This document shows positions 29,246-37,065 of a stretch of 37,065 nucleotides of DNA, piece after piece (the stretch's first letter is position 1; every line of letters begins with the position of its first letter). The DNA lies in assembly GCA_902792295.1 (NCBI GenBank), contig CADAZC010000023.1:1-37065 (forward strand), written 5' to 3'. The stretch comes from an uncultured Eubacteriales bacterium (lineage in GTDB: Bacteria > Bacillota > Clostridia > Christensenellales > CAG-138). The position numbers and the translations under genes were made by a program. The notes under the pieces were generated by a model. It ran no database searches and had not been told where the DNA came from. It saw nothing but the letters and a program-made list of their open reading frames with translations.

Positions 29246-30439
29246 TTATTTCGTGAAGAAATCTTTCAATTTCTGCAAAAACTTTTTATCTTCCTGCTTC
29301 TCCTGCGTCGGACGGTCGTCGATGCGGTTCGCGCGAAGGACGAAGTTCAGCGCGCCGAACGCGCTGCAGTAGTTGGGCGAGGACAGACGCGGCGTCCACG
29401 GCATGTCCCGCTTGATCGGAAAGCCCAGCGCCTTTTTAAGGAACTCGAGCGATCCGCGCATCATCAGCAATCCGCCGCCGGACAGATAGACGATCGGGCG
29501 CGATTCCAGATTGACCTGCAGCCGGTCCAGCTCCTCGCGGATGTGCTGCGCGAGATCGTTCGCGCGCGCCTCGATGATGTAGGCGATCGTGCTGTTTTCC
29601 ACGCGCTTCGACGCGGTCTCGGAACGGAGGATCTCCGTTTTGTCGCCGTAGTCAAGCGAAAAGACGAACCGTCGTTTCGCCTGCTCTGCGGACTGCAGCG
29701 TAACGTCCAGTCCGAACGCCAGATCCGATGCGAACTGATATCCGCCCATCGGGATCGACGCGATGCCGGTGAGCGCCGCGTTTTCGATCACGCAGATATC
29801 CGTCTGCCGGTAACCGACGTCGATCAGAACGGCGGGGCGGACGCGTTCCTCCTCGGGGATCAGCATCGTCGCTTCTGCAAGCGAGGCGCTGACGCACATC
29901 GAGATTTCGATGCCGAAAACGTCCAGCGCGTCCTGGATCGCCTGAATGTAGTCCTCGCGGACGAACATGTGCGCGATCAGACCGGAGATTTCCTCGGTCA
30001 CGATCCCCTGCGGCAGCTCTGCCGAGGAAATGCCGTCGACAAGGAAAAACACGGGCGTGCTGTGCATCAGCACGTGCCCCGGAGGCGTTTCGATCTTCCG
30101 GAAGGAGAGGTCGATCAGCCGGTCGATATCGGTCGGATCGACGACGCGGGCGTGCTCGCCGAGCGTCAGCGTCATATCCGAAAGCACCAGCTTCGAGAAT
30201 GAAGCGGGTACCGTAAGCGCAATATCGCGGATGCGGGAATGCGCTTCCTGCTCCGCTTTGTTGACGGCGTCCACGATCGCGTCGCGCAGACTCTGGCGGT
30301 CGAGAAACCGATCCTCCAGATATCCGTCGCAACCGGAAACGCCGGCACCGTGTATCACAATGCCGCCTTTATCCAAAACGCTGCCCGAAAGGCAAACAAC
30401 CTTCGAACTGCCGATGTCCAAAATCGCAGCAGGCTTCAT
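29246..30439 (-). CDS. ftsA: Cell division protein FtsA
   Basis: 397 aa. Actin-like ATPase that tethers FtsZ to the membrane. Phosphate-1 loop AAILDIGSSKVVCL (residues 4-17), an SHS2-containing 1C subdomain (DIALTVPASFSKLVL), phosphate-2 AVLIDVGYRQTDICV, adenosine loop IVYLSGGGLLMM, and a C-terminal amphipathic helix DKKFLQKLKDFF for membrane binding. Sequence is divergent from model FtsA, as in many Clostridia, but gene order with ftsZ supports the call. Start at 30439 set by GGAGG 6-7 nt upstream. Confidence 0.93.
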   Translation of the reverse strand: MKPAAILDIGSSKVVCLSGSVLDKGGIVIHGAGVSGCDGYLEDRFLDRQSLRDAIVDAVNKAEQEAHSRIRDIALTVPASFSKLVLSDMTLTLGEHARVVDPTDIDRLIDLSFRKIETPPGHVLMHSTPVFFLVDGISSAELPQGIVTEEISGLIAHMFVREDYIQAIQDALDVFGIEISMCVSASLAEATMLIPEEERVRPAVLIDVGYRQTDICVIENAALTGIASIPMGGYQFASDLAFGLDVTLQSAEQAKRRFVFSLDYGDKTEILRSETASKRVENSTIAYIIEARANDLAQHIREELDRLQVNLESRPIVYLSGGGLLMMRGSLEFLKKALGFPIKRDMPWTPRLSSPNYCSAFGALNFVLRANRIDDRPTQEKQEDKKFLQKLKDFFTK

Positions 30440-30464
30440 ACCAATCCTCCGCAAAGATATTTAT

Positions 30465-30493
30465 ATTATAGCAAAGGATTATCAAAGCCGCAA
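30465..30493 (-). promoter_or_regulatory. ftsA-ftsZ promoter
   Basis: Minus strand: TTGCGG (30488-30493), 17-bp spacer, TGC-TATAAT (-10 at 30465-30470). Confidence 0.75.
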
Positions 30494-30598
30494 CATTTTT
30501 TCCGGCGTATTCTTGATCGTTTTGAAAATTTTAACATACAAATGTGACAGAAATGCATCATTTTTAAGTACAATCACCCGTTTATAAAGGAAAAAAGC

Positions 30599-30627
30599 TT
30601 GTTTTTCGCCCAAAAGAACGGTAAAAT
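30599..30627 (+). promoter_or_regulatory. UPF0489 gene promoter, predicted leaderless
   Basis: TTGTTT (30599-30604), 17-bp spacer, TAAAAT (30622-30627). The -10 ends 6 nt before ATG 30634. Confidence 0.65.
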
Positions 30628-30633
30628 ACCCGC

Positions 30634-31350
30634 ATGTGGGTACTGGATCTCGATCTGGATTTCTTTCTGAGCGATTGCTGTCCGCTGGCGCCGAAAGGGG
30701 AACGCCCTTCGGAATCGTGCGCGAGCCCGTGGACGGAAACCGCCGTCGCTTCATTTTTGGAGAACGGACTCGGTCTCGACCGGGCGCATCCGATCCCCGG
30801 GCGCATCACGGAAACGCACGACGGCGCGCTCGCGTTCTGGAAGGACATGACGGACGCGGGGACGCTTTTAAAGCCGTTTTCCGTCGTGCACGTCGACGCG
30901 CACGCCGACCTCGGCATCGGAAAGCCGGGACCGGGATTTGTGCTGAACAACGTGCTCGGCATCCCGCCGAAGGAGAGGGACGATTTCGGCCGCTACTATG
31001 CGCAGAAGCAGCTTGACGAGGCGAACTATCTGCTGTTTGCGCTGGCATTCCGCTGGATCGACGCGCTGACGCTGGTGCGCGATCCGTTTTCGAGACCGGA
31101 CCTGCCGCCGTTCTGCGTACGCGAGGGAGAAGGGTATCGCCCGATCCGCCTGCAGTCGTTCGTTTCGTCGCTGTTCGAGAGCCGCTACGGCGCGGAGCCG
31201 GAGATCCCGCTCACGGTATTCGACGATCCCGCTGCGGTCCGCATCCGCGAGCCGTTCGTCTGCATGAACCTTGCGCTGTCGCCGCGCTACGCGCCCGCAT
31301 CCGCAGATGCGCTCGTGCCCGTGATCGCGCGATATATGACGCTTGTATAG
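30634..31350 (+). CDS. UPF0489 family protein
   Basis: 238 aa. Begins WVLDLDLDFF and has VVHVDAHADLGIG at about 87-99, the conserved acidic/His motifs of UPF0489 (related to human C5orf22). They recall the metal-binding DAHxD of the arginase/deacetylase fold; hydrolase activity is plausible but unproven. The gene has no ribosome binding site and its ATG is 6 nt after a TAAAAT box. An internal start is unlikely because the conserved DLDLDFF begins at residue 5. It precedes prmA, which has a separate promoter. Confidence 0.8.
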   Translation: MWVLDLDLDFFLSDCCPLAPKGERPSESCASPWTETAVASFLENGLGLDRAHPIPGRITETHDGALAFWKDMTDAGTLLKPFSVVHVDAHADLGIGKPGPGFVLNNVLGIPPKERDDFGRYYAQKQLDEANYLLFALAFRWIDALTLVRDPFSRPDLPPFCVREGEGYRPIRLQSFVSSLFESRYGAEPEIPLTVFDDPAAVRIREPFVCMNLALSPRYAPASADALVPVIARYMTLV

Positions 31351-31371
31351 ACAGCGGATCCGTGCTATACT
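31343..31371 (+). promoter_or_regulatory. Promoter of prmA-rsmE-mtaB-hinT
   Basis: TTGTAT (31343-31348), 17-bp spacer, TGC-TATACT (-10 at 31366-31371). The -35 lies within the last codons of the upstream gene. Confidence 0.75.
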
Positions 31372-31401
31372 TTTATCAGGGAAAACATCGGGGGTAACGA
31401 T

Positions 31402-32358
31402 ATGAAATGGCTGGAACTGACGGTTTACACGACCGACGCGGGCATCGACGCCGTCTGCGCCGCGCTGAACGGCGCGGGCATCACGGGACTTTCCATTGAG
31501 GAAAGCCATGAAAAGGCGTATGCGTTTTTGCGCGAGGCGGCGATCTTCTGGGACTTTGCCGATATGGACAAGATCGGCACGGACACGCCCTGCGTCAAGG
31601 GGTACGTTGCGGACTGCCCGGAAAACCTGCCGACGGTCGAAGCCGCAAAGGCGGCGGTCGAGCGCCTGAAAACGCTGGATTTTCCGTTCGATCTCGGCAC
31701 GCTGCTCGTCACGGTCGTTTCGGTCGACGAGGAGGACTGGGCGAACAACTGGAAAAAGTATTATAAGCCGCTCGAGATCGGCAGCCGCCTTCTGGTCCTG
31801 CCCTCGTGGGAGGAGCGTCCCGAAACGGACCGTATCGTTCTGAAACTCGATCCCGGCATGGCGTTCGGCACCGGCGCGCATCATACGACGCGGATGTGCC
31901 TCGAGTTTCTCGAAAAGACCGTGAAACCGGGCGATACAATGCTCGATCTCGGCTGCGGCAGCGGCATTCTGTCGATTGCGGCGCGGCTTCTGGGCGCGGT
32001 TGAAGCAACGGCGGTGGATATCGATCCGATCGCCGAGTCGATCGCATATGAGAACGCCGAAATGAACGGGATCGGAAAAGAACATTACCGCGTGCTGATC
32101 GGAAACGTGCTGTCCGACACGCGCCTGCAAAAGAGAATTGCGGGACGATACCCGGTCGTCGCGGCGAACATTGTCGCGGACGTGATCATCGCGCTTGCGC
32201 CGATCGCAAGACCGCTCGTCGCGCCCGGCGGCGTATTTCTCGTTTCCGGCATCATCGACGAGCGCGTCGACGAGGTCGTTGAAGCTTTGAAGAACAGCGG
32301 CTTTGCCGTTTCGGAGCACAGCCGCGCGGAGGGCTGGAACGCCTTCCTCTGCAGATAA
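31402..32358 (+). CDS. prmA: Ribosomal protein L11 methyltransferase
   Basis: 318 aa. Trimethylates L11 in the large ribosomal subunit. The N-terminal substrate-recognition domain starts MKWLELTVYT and has EEDWANNWKKYYKP. The catalytic domain has LKLDPGMAFGTGAHHTTRMC followed by motif I MLDLGCGSGILSIAA and the NIVADVI loop, all diagnostic of PrmA. Ribosome binding site GGGGG before ATG. First gene of a translation-related unit; the next gene begins one base after its stop. Confidence 0.97.
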   Translation: MKWLELTVYTTDAGIDAVCAALNGAGITGLSIEESHEKAYAFLREAAIFWDFADMDKIGTDTPCVKGYVADCPENLPTVEAAKAAVERLKTLDFPFDLGTLLVTVVSVDEEDWANNWKKYYKPLEIGSRLLVLPSWEERPETDRIVLKLDPGMAFGTGAHHTTRMCLEFLEKTVKPGDTMLDLGCGSGILSIAARLLGAVEATAVDIDPIAESIAYENAEMNGIGKEHYRVLIGNVLSDTRLQKRIAGRYPVVAANIVADVIIALAPIARPLVAPGGVFLVSGIIDERVDEVVEALKNSGFAVSEHSRAEGWNAFLCR

Positions 32359-32359
32359 T

Positions 32360-33076
32360 ATGCATCGCTTTTTTACAACGGAGATACAACCGGATACGGC
32401 AGTCGTGCGCGGCGACGACGTGAAGCACATCGCAAAGGTTCTGCGGCTTCACGCGGGCGATCGCGTGCAGCTTTGCGACGGAAGCGGCAGGGAATGCGAG
32501 GCGTCGATCCGCAGCGTTTCATCCGACGCCGTCGTGTTCGATACGGAACCGTGGCAGGATGCGCAGACCGAGCCGCGCACAAAGATCACGCTGTTCCAGT
32601 GCCTGCCGAAAGCCGGCAAGATGGAAACGATCATTCAGAAATGCGTTGAGATCGGCGTCTGCGGCTTTGTCCCCGTGCAGTCGGAACGCTGCGTCGTTGT
32701 GCTGAAGCCGCCGTACGAGGGGCGGATCGAGCGCTGGCAGCGTGTATCCGAGGAGGCGGCGAAGCAGAGCCGCCGCGGCGTGATCCCGAAGGTTGCGCTT
32801 CCCGTGACGCTGGACAAGCTTGATTTTTCCGGCTTCGATACCGTTCTTGCACCGTATGAGAACGAGCGGACCGTTTCGCTGAAAACGGCGCTGCGCGTAT
32901 CGTGCGGAACGCGCATTGCCGTCGTGATCGGTCCGGAGGGCGGTTTTTCGGACGCGGAGATCGCGTGCCTTGTCGAAAAAGGCGCGGTTTCCGTTTCGCT
33001 CGGACCGCGGATCCTGCGCACCGAAACCGCAGGCATGGCGACGGCGGCGCAGATCTTATACGAGGTGGAGCTGTGA
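32360..33076 (+). CDS. rsmE: 16S rRNA (uracil1498-N3)-methyltransferase
   Basis: 238 aa. SPOUT-class methyltransferase. N-terminal PUA-like part MHRFFTTE...GDDVKHIAKVLRL; C-terminal knot with LFQCLPKAGKMETIIQKCVE, then VVIGPEGGFSDAEI and SLGPRILRTETAGMA, the SAM-binding knot signature. The ATG at 32360 starts one base after the prmA stop and has no good ribosome binding site of its own, so it is probably read by coupled reinitiation. An in-frame ATG 57 nt upstream lies within prmA and is rejected. Confidence 0.95.
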   Translation: MHRFFTTEIQPDTAVVRGDDVKHIAKVLRLHAGDRVQLCDGSGRECEASIRSVSSDAVVFDTEPWQDAQTEPRTKITLFQCLPKAGKMETIIQKCVEIGVCGFVPVQSERCVVVLKPPYEGRIERWQRVSEEAAKQSRRGVIPKVALPVTLDKLDFSGFDTVLAPYENERTVSLKTALRVSCGTRIAVVIGPEGGFSDAEIACLVEKGAVSVSLGPRILRTETAGMATAAQILYEVEL

Positions 33077-34341
33077 AGGTCGCATTTTATACGCTCGGCT
33101 GCAAGGTCAATCATTACGAAACGCAGGCAATGGAGGAGCTGTTCCGCTCCGCCGGACATACCGTCGTTCCGTTTGAGTCCGTTGCCGACGCATACATCGT
33201 CAATACCTGCACGGTCACGCAGATCAGCGACAAAAAATCGCGGCAGATCCTTTCGCAGGCGCACCGCCGCAATCCTGCTGCGCCGATCGTTGCGGTCGGC
33301 TGCTACGCGGAGGTCGCGAAGGAAACCGTGGCGGCGCTTCCGGGCGTGTCGCTTGTGCTCGGCACGGAGGGCAGAAAGGACATTGTGCGGCTGACGGAGG
33401 AGATCTCCGCCGCAAAGAAAACGATCCCCGCCTATCCCGCGCCGTTCGAGCGCCGCGCGTTCGAGGAGCTTTCCGCGCAGCGGGACAGCCGCACCCGCGC
33501 CACGCTGAAGGTGCAGGACGGCTGCGTCAGCTTCTGCAGCTACTGCATCATTCCGTTTGCGCGCGGCGCGCTGCGTTCGCGCACATTGGAAAGCACGAAA
33601 CGCGAGCTGACCGCGCTTGCCGAAAACGGCTATCGCGAGGTGGTTCTCACCGGGATCCAGCTTTCGGCGTACGGCGTCGATCTTGCGGACAAGCCGGAGC
33701 TTTCCGATCTTATCACGCTTGCCGACGGCATTCCGGGTTTGGAACGTCTGCGGCTCGGTTCGCTGGAGCCGCGCGTGATCACCGACCGGTTTTTATCGGT
33801 CGCAAAGGACAGCCGCACGCTGTGCCGGCAGTTTCATCTGTCGCTGCAGAGCGGTTCCGACACCGTGCTTGCCCGCATGAACCGTCGCTACACGACGGCG
33901 GAATACCGCGATGCGGTGGAGCGCATCCGCGCCGTCATGCCGGATGCGGCGATCACCACGGATATCATTGCGGGCTTCGTCGGCGAGACGGAGGAGGAGC
34001 ATCGGGAAACGATGCGGTTCGTCGAAGAGATCGGTTTTGCGCGCATCCATGTGTTTCCGTATTCCCGCCGCAAGGGCACGAAAGCGGACGCGATGGAGGG
34101 GCATCTGCCGCGCGCGCTGAAGGAGGCGCGGACGAGAGAACTGATCGCGCTCGGCGAACGGCTGGAAAAAGCGTTTATCGACGGGCAGCTCGGCAAGACC
34201 GTCGACGTCGTCATGGAGGACGACGGAACGGGATATACCGGCAATTATATCCGCGTGCGCTGCGACGGCGTATGCGGCGAAACGGTTCGGGTCAAATTAA
34301 CCGGGCGGGAGGGAACGACCGCGCTGGGCATCATCGAATAA
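33073..34341 (+). CDS. mtaB: tRNA (N6-threonylcarbamoyladenosine37-C2) methylthiotransferase
   Basis: 422 aa from a GTG at 33073 that overlaps the rsmE stop (GTGA). Radical SAM methylthiotransferase adding a methylthio group to t6A37 in tRNA. The N-terminal cluster cysteines are in YTLGCKVN, NTCTVT and VGCYAEV; the radical SAM triad is CVSFCSYC, and IPFARGALRSR follows, as in MtaB/YqeV. A C-terminal TRAM-like segment is present (VMEDDGTGYTGNYIRVRC). The start chosen places KVAFYTLGCK at the N-terminus, where homologues begin. Confidence 0.95.
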   Translation: MKVAFYTLGCKVNHYETQAMEELFRSAGHTVVPFESVADAYIVNTCTVTQISDKKSRQILSQAHRRNPAAPIVAVGCYAEVAKETVAALPGVSLVLGTEGRKDIVRLTEEISAAKKTIPAYPAPFERRAFEELSAQRDSRTRATLKVQDGCVSFCSYCIIPFARGALRSRTLESTKRELTALAENGYREVVLTGIQLSAYGVDLADKPELSDLITLADGIPGLERLRLGSLEPRVITDRFLSVAKDSRTLCRQFHLSLQSGSDTVLARMNRRYTTAEYRDAVERIRAVMPDAAITTDIIAGFVGETEEEHRETMRFVEEIGFARIHVFPYSRRKGTKADAMEGHLPRALKEARTRELIALGERLEKAFIDGQLGKTVDVVMEDDGTGYTGNYIRVRCDGVCGETVRVKLTGREGTTALGIIE

Positions 34342-34354
34342 GGAGGCATTTACC

Positions 34355-34690
34355 ATGTGTTTGTTCTGCAAGATCGCAGCGGGCGAGATCCCGTCGAAAA
34401 AGGCGTACGAGGATGAAAGCGTTTACGCGTTCCACGACATCGCGCCGCAGGCGCCGGTGCACATCCTTGTGATCCCGAAAAAGCATATCGAGAGCGCGCA
34501 CGCGCTGACGCGTGAGGACGACGCGCTGCTCGGACATATGTTCGAGGCGGCAAGAACGATTGCGGCGGAGAACGGATTGGACAAGACCGGCTACCGTCTG
34601 ATCACGAACATCGGCGCGGACGCGGGGCAGAGCGTACCGCATCTGCATCTGCATCTGATCGGCGGAAAAACATTGAAATGGGACAACTGA
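34355..34690 (+). CDS. hinT: HIT-family nucleotide hydrolase (HinT)
   Basis: 111 aa. Purine nucleoside phosphoramidase type: CLFCKIAAGEIPS at the start, HILVIPKKHIESAH in the middle, and the histidine triad HLHLHLIGG at about residues 96-104. Good ribosome binding site (AAGGAGG). Fourth gene of the prmA-rsmE-mtaB-hinT group, an order common in Firmicutes. Confidence 0.95.
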   Translation: MCLFCKIAAGEIPSKKAYEDESVYAFHDIAPQAPVHILVIPKKHIESAHALTREDDALLGHMFEAARTIAAENGLDKTGYRLITNIGADAGQSVPHLHLHLIGGKTLKWDN

Positions 34691-34694
34691 CCGG

Positions 34695-34723
34695 TTGCAA
34701 ATCCGACAGGATTCGCGTATAAT
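34695..34723 (+). promoter_or_regulatory. murC promoter
   Basis: TTGCAA (34695-34700), 17-bp spacer, TATAAT (34718-34723). Confidence 0.8.
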
Positions 34724-34753
34724 GAGGCAGATGTTACGGATTGGGGAGATCGT

Positions 34754-36118
34754 ATGACGGCATTACTGGACAACGCAAAGCATATTCATTTCATCGGGAT
34801 CGGCGGCTGCAGCATGAGCGGCATCGCGCGGATCCTGAAATCGCAGGGGCATGAGGTCACGGGAAGCGATCGCAGTCAGACGCAGTTCACCGACCGGCTC
34901 GAAAAGGACGGCATCACCGTATACTACGGACATCGGGCCGAGCAGGCGGCAAACGCCGATCTGATCGTCTATTCCGCAGCGATCAAGCCGGACAATCCCG
35001 AGCGCGTCTACGGGCGCGAGCACGGCATCCCGGAACTCGAACGCAGCGTTGCGCTCGGTCAGCTTTCCGCACGGTTCCACGAGGTCGTTGCGGTTGCCGG
35101 ATGCCACGGCAAAACGACGATCACGTCCATGCTTGCGTTTGTCAACGAGGAGGCGAACCTCGACGCAACGGTGCACGTCGGCGGGTTTATGGACCTTCTG
35201 GGCGGCGGCGTGCGGCTCGGAAAGAGCGATCTGTTCATCACCGAGGCGTGCGAGTACGTCGAGAGCTTTCTGACCTTAAAGCCCACGATCGCCATCGTCA
35301 ACAACATTGACAACGACCATCTGGATTACTACGGCGACATCGACCATATCGTCGAAGCGTTCCGCAAGTTCCTTGCGCTCGTACCGGAAGACGGCAGGAT
35401 CCTTGCCTGCACGGACGACGTCTATGTGCGCGAGCTGCTGCCGGAGCTCGGCAAGAACGTCGTGACGTACGGCCTGAGCAAGGGCGACATCCACGCAGAT
35501 GCGATCGCGTTTGATTCGCTCGGATTCCCGTCGTTCGATCTTTTCGATCACGGCGAGAAGATCGGCCGCGTGACGCTGAACGTGCCCGGACGGCACAACG
35601 TCATCAACGCGCTTGCGGTTTACGGCGCGTCGAAGCTCTGCGGCGTCACGTTTGAGCAGTACGTCCGCGCCATGGCGCGATTCCGCAACACGAGCCGCCG
35701 CTTTGAACTGCTCGGCGAGAAGAACGGCGTCAAGGTTTTCCACGATTACGGGCATCATCCGAACGAGATCAGAGAAACGCTCGCCGCGGCGACGCATGTG
35801 CCGCACGGAAAGATCTTCTGCGTCTTCCAGTGCAACAGCTATACCCGCGCAAGGACGCTGTTCTGCGAGAATGTCACGTGCTTCACGGATGCGGACGAGG
35901 TGCTTGTGCCGGATATCTATCCGGGACGCGAAGTCGATACCGGGATCGTTCACGCGCGCGATATGGTGAACGGCATCAACCGCGAATCGCACAACGCGCA
36001 GTATCTCGGCACGTTCGAGAAGATCGCCGCGTATCTTGACGAACACGCCGTCCCGGGCGATATCGTCATCACGGTCGGCAGCGGCGACGTCTACCGGCAG
36101 TCACAGAAACTGCTTTGA
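34754..36118 (+). CDS. murC: UDP-N-acetylmuramate-L-alanine ligase
   Basis: 454 aa. Cytoplasmic ATP-dependent ligase adding L-Ala to UDP-MurNAc in peptidoglycan synthesis. UDP-binding IGIGGCSMSGIARIL at the N-terminus; P-loop VAGCHGKTTITSML at about residues 113-126, with Cys where E. coli MurC has Thr; central-domain VNNIDNDHLDYYG; the C-terminal FHDYGHHPNEI. Mur ligases other than MurC (MurD, E, F) lack the GGxxMSG start. Single-gene unit with its own promoter and terminator. Ribosome binding site GGGGAG. Confidence 0.95.
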   Translation: MTALLDNAKHIHFIGIGGCSMSGIARILKSQGHEVTGSDRSQTQFTDRLEKDGITVYYGHRAEQAANADLIVYSAAIKPDNPERVYGREHGIPELERSVALGQLSARFHEVVAVAGCHGKTTITSMLAFVNEEANLDATVHVGGFMDLLGGGVRLGKSDLFITEACEYVESFLTLKPTIAIVNNIDNDHLDYYGDIDHIVEAFRKFLALVPEDGRILACTDDVYVRELLPELGKNVVTYGLSKGDIHADAIAFDSLGFPSFDLFDHGEKIGRVTLNVPGRHNVINALAVYGASKLCGVTFEQYVRAMARFRNTSRRFELLGEKNGVKVFHDYGHHPNEIRETLAAATHVPHGKIFCVFQCNSYTRARTLFCENVTCFTDADEVLVPDIYPGREVDTGIVHARDMVNGINRESHNAQYLGTFEKIAAYLDEHAVPGDIVITVGSGDVYRQSQKLL

Positions 36119-36133
36119 AATCGAAAAGGACGC

Positions 36134-36163
36134 AGGCGGTTTTACGAACCGCCTTTTTCTTTT
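36134..36163 (+). terminator. Terminator after murC
   Basis: An 8-bp stem AGGCGGTT/AACCGCCT (36134-36141 with 36147-36154) followed by TTTTTCTTTT. Confidence 0.9.
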
Positions 36164-36194
36164 AAGATATACGAAAAAAAACGGAAATCGGGGC

Positions 36195-36223
36195 TTGACA
36201 TTTCCATTCGGAACGGCTAAAAT
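36195..36223 (+). promoter_or_regulatory. Promoter of tRNA-Arg
   Basis: TTGACA (36195-36200), 17-bp spacer, TAAAAT (36218-36223). Confidence 0.85.
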
Positions 36224-36245
36224 AACAAGGCACGTTAAAGTGTAT

Positions 36246-36321
36246 GCGCTTGTAGCTCAGTGGATAGAGTGCCCGGCTACGAACCGGTAGGTCGCAGGTT
36301 CGAATCCTGCCAGGCGCGCCA
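36246..36321 (+). tRNA. tRNA-Arg (anticodon ACG)
   Basis: 76 nt with encoded CCA. Acceptor GCGCTTG with CAGGCGC, D arm with GTGGATA loop, anticodon loop CTACGAA (anticodon ACG, expected to be inosine-modified), T arm GCAGG-TTCGAAT-CCTGC. It lies 72 bp from the end of a large serine recombinase gene. Confidence 0.96.
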
Positions 36322-36325
36322 TGTC

Positions 36326-36367
36326 GAGTGGTGATAACGGATTTCGTTATCACCACTCTTCTTTTTT
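36326..36367 (+). terminator. Terminator after tRNA-Arg
   Basis: A perfect 14-bp stem (36326-36339 with 36345-36358), loop GATTT, followed by TTCTTTTTT. The reverse strand has no T-tract, so it does not serve the recombinase gene. Confidence 0.9.
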
Positions 36368-36392
36368 ACCTTCCGAGCCGGAGTGCGGCGGT

Positions 36393-37065
36393 TCAGACGG
36401 CTTTCGAGGTGTAGTTCACGCAAACGCCGCGGCGCATATCGAGCGCAAGCAATACGTCATCCGGCACCGGCACTTCGAGATACCCGACAAACCGGTAACA
36501 GATACAGATGCGCTGCGTCCGGTTCTTGCCGGTGCCTTCCGTTTCGTACACGTCAATGTGGTCGATCAGTTCCCATAAAAGCTGCGCTGTCAGCGTTTCC
36601 ATTTCCATGAACTTGCGGATCGCCGCGGTAAACAGCTCCGTACTGCTCTTTTGCAGTTCCAGTTCATTCAGCCGGATGCGGTACTCCGCTGCCTTTGCTT
36701 TCAGTTCCAACCGTTCCCGATCGTATTTCTGCGATAATTGCGCAAACCACTCGTCCGTGACCTTGCCGGAAAGATTGTCCTCATAAAGTTTTTCATACAA
36801 ATATACAAGCTGCTCGCTTCGGGAGGTTGCTTTCTGCAAATCGGCTTCAATCCGCTTACGTGCTGCGATCTGTTCCTTTTCGGATTGCTGCTGCAAAAGC
36901 GCTACAAATGTTTCTTCATCACATTCGAGCAGGGCGGCAAGCTGTTTCAGCTCATTGGTGACAATGATCTCGATCGCATCGGCGCGGAGATAGTGCCGTG
37001 TCTTGCACGTACCGCGGTAGTCCTTCTCGTAGTTGGAACAGGCGAAGAAATGAATATCGGGATTG
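36393..37065 (-). CDS. Large serine recombinase (TnpX/Tn4451-type), C-terminal part
   Basis: Partial; the N-terminal catalytic domain lies beyond the right edge. The frame is open to the window end: about 223 codons from the edge to the stop at 36393. The visible part contains the end of the recombinase zinc beta-ribbon (FFACSNYEKDYRGTCK, followed by RHYLRADAIE), then a long Lys/Glu/Arg coiled coil, and a C-terminal DUF4368-like region (LLWELIDHIDVYETEG, RICICYRFVGYLEVP). This layout is typical of site-specific recombinases that excise and integrate conjugative or mobilisable transposons in Clostridia. Its position next to tRNA-Arg suggests the end of an integrative element. Its codon usage is more AT-tolerant than that of the core genes. 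Confidence 0.88.
   Translation of the reverse strand, partial: NPDIHFFACSNYEKDYRGTCKTRHYLRADAIEIIVTNELKQLAALLECDEETFVALLQQQSEKEQIAARKRIEADLQKATSRSEQLVYLYEKLYEDNLSGKVTDEWFAQLSQKYDRERLELKAKAAEYRIRLNELELQKSSTELFTAAIRKFMEMETLTAQLLWELIDHIDVYETEGTGKNRTQRICICYRFVGYLEVPVPDDVLLALDMRRGVCVNYTSKAV

Noticed and set aside
30868..32430. Long minus-strand ORF opposite the UPF0489 and prmA genes
   Set aside because: High-GC codon bias produces long antisense frames; the plus-strand genes carry all family motifs.
35095..35136. Cys in place of Thr in the MurC P-loop as a sign of inactivity
   Set aside because: The Gly, His, Gly, Lys and Thr residues of the loop are kept and all other MurC motifs are intact, so the enzyme is most likely active.

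Overview
The window looks like a chromosomal segment of a moderately high-GC, anaerobic member of the Clostridia (Firmicutes), probably gut-associated. This is inferred from AGGAGG-type ribosome binding sites, sigma-A promoters that often carry a TGn extended -10, rho-independent terminators between most units, the order prmA-rsmE-mtaB-hinT, Firmicutes-style ftsA-ftsZ, and a TnpX-like large serine recombinase at the right edge. No rRNA or species marker is present, so the taxon cannot be fixed further.

Layout. 1-2.5 kb: two low-complexity lipoproteins flank a minus-strand pair encoding a lipid-anchored barnase-like RNase and its barstar-like inhibitor. 2.6-9.1 kb: small single-gene units, namely an HPr-kinase-like ATPase, a hotdog thioesterase, an N-formylglutamate-amidohydrolase-family gene behind a SAM-clan riboswitch with a visible terminator/antiterminator switch, an AT-rich methyltransferase, tRNA-Glu, ung divergent from a Nudix gene, an AAA ATPase-CYTH fusion and a membrane protein. 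9.1-10.4 kb: an aspartate aminotransferase.

10.5-24.5 kb holds the most interesting block. A minus-strand lysR-M20 amidohydrolase pair is divergent from a roughly 11.5-kb plus-strand operon: peptide ABC transporter (binding lipoprotein, two permeases, two ATPases), a URO-D-like protein with a shortened N-terminus, a MIF-fold-like small protein lacking the catalytic Pro, an aldo/keto reductase, an M29 aminopeptidase, a CyuA/UPF0597 cysteine desulfidase and a D-2-hydroxyacid dehydrogenase. Together these suggest import and stepwise dismantling of an acylated or conjugated peptide or amino acid, with a thiol or hydroxy amino acid ending as a 2-oxo acid that is then reduced. The substrate is not known.

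24.5-36.4 kb is mostly housekeeping: a C_GCAxxG_C_C protein coupled to an Mrp/NBP35 ATPase, a Sir2 deacylase divergent from a ComEC protein reduced to its membrane domain, ftsA-ftsZ, a UPF0489 protein, prmA-rsmE-mtaB-hinT, murC and tRNA-Arg. From 36.39 kb to the right edge lies the C-terminal part of a large serine recombinase, so an integrative element probably starts just beyond the tRNA-Arg gene.

A recurring regulatory feature is a strong promoter whose -10 box ends exactly 6 nt before an ATG with no ribosome binding site (Nudix, comEC and UPF0489 genes), which predicts leaderless mRNAs. No CRISPR array, rRNA or complete insertion sequence was seen. Apart from the listed sites, no stretch over 300 bases lacks a gene.
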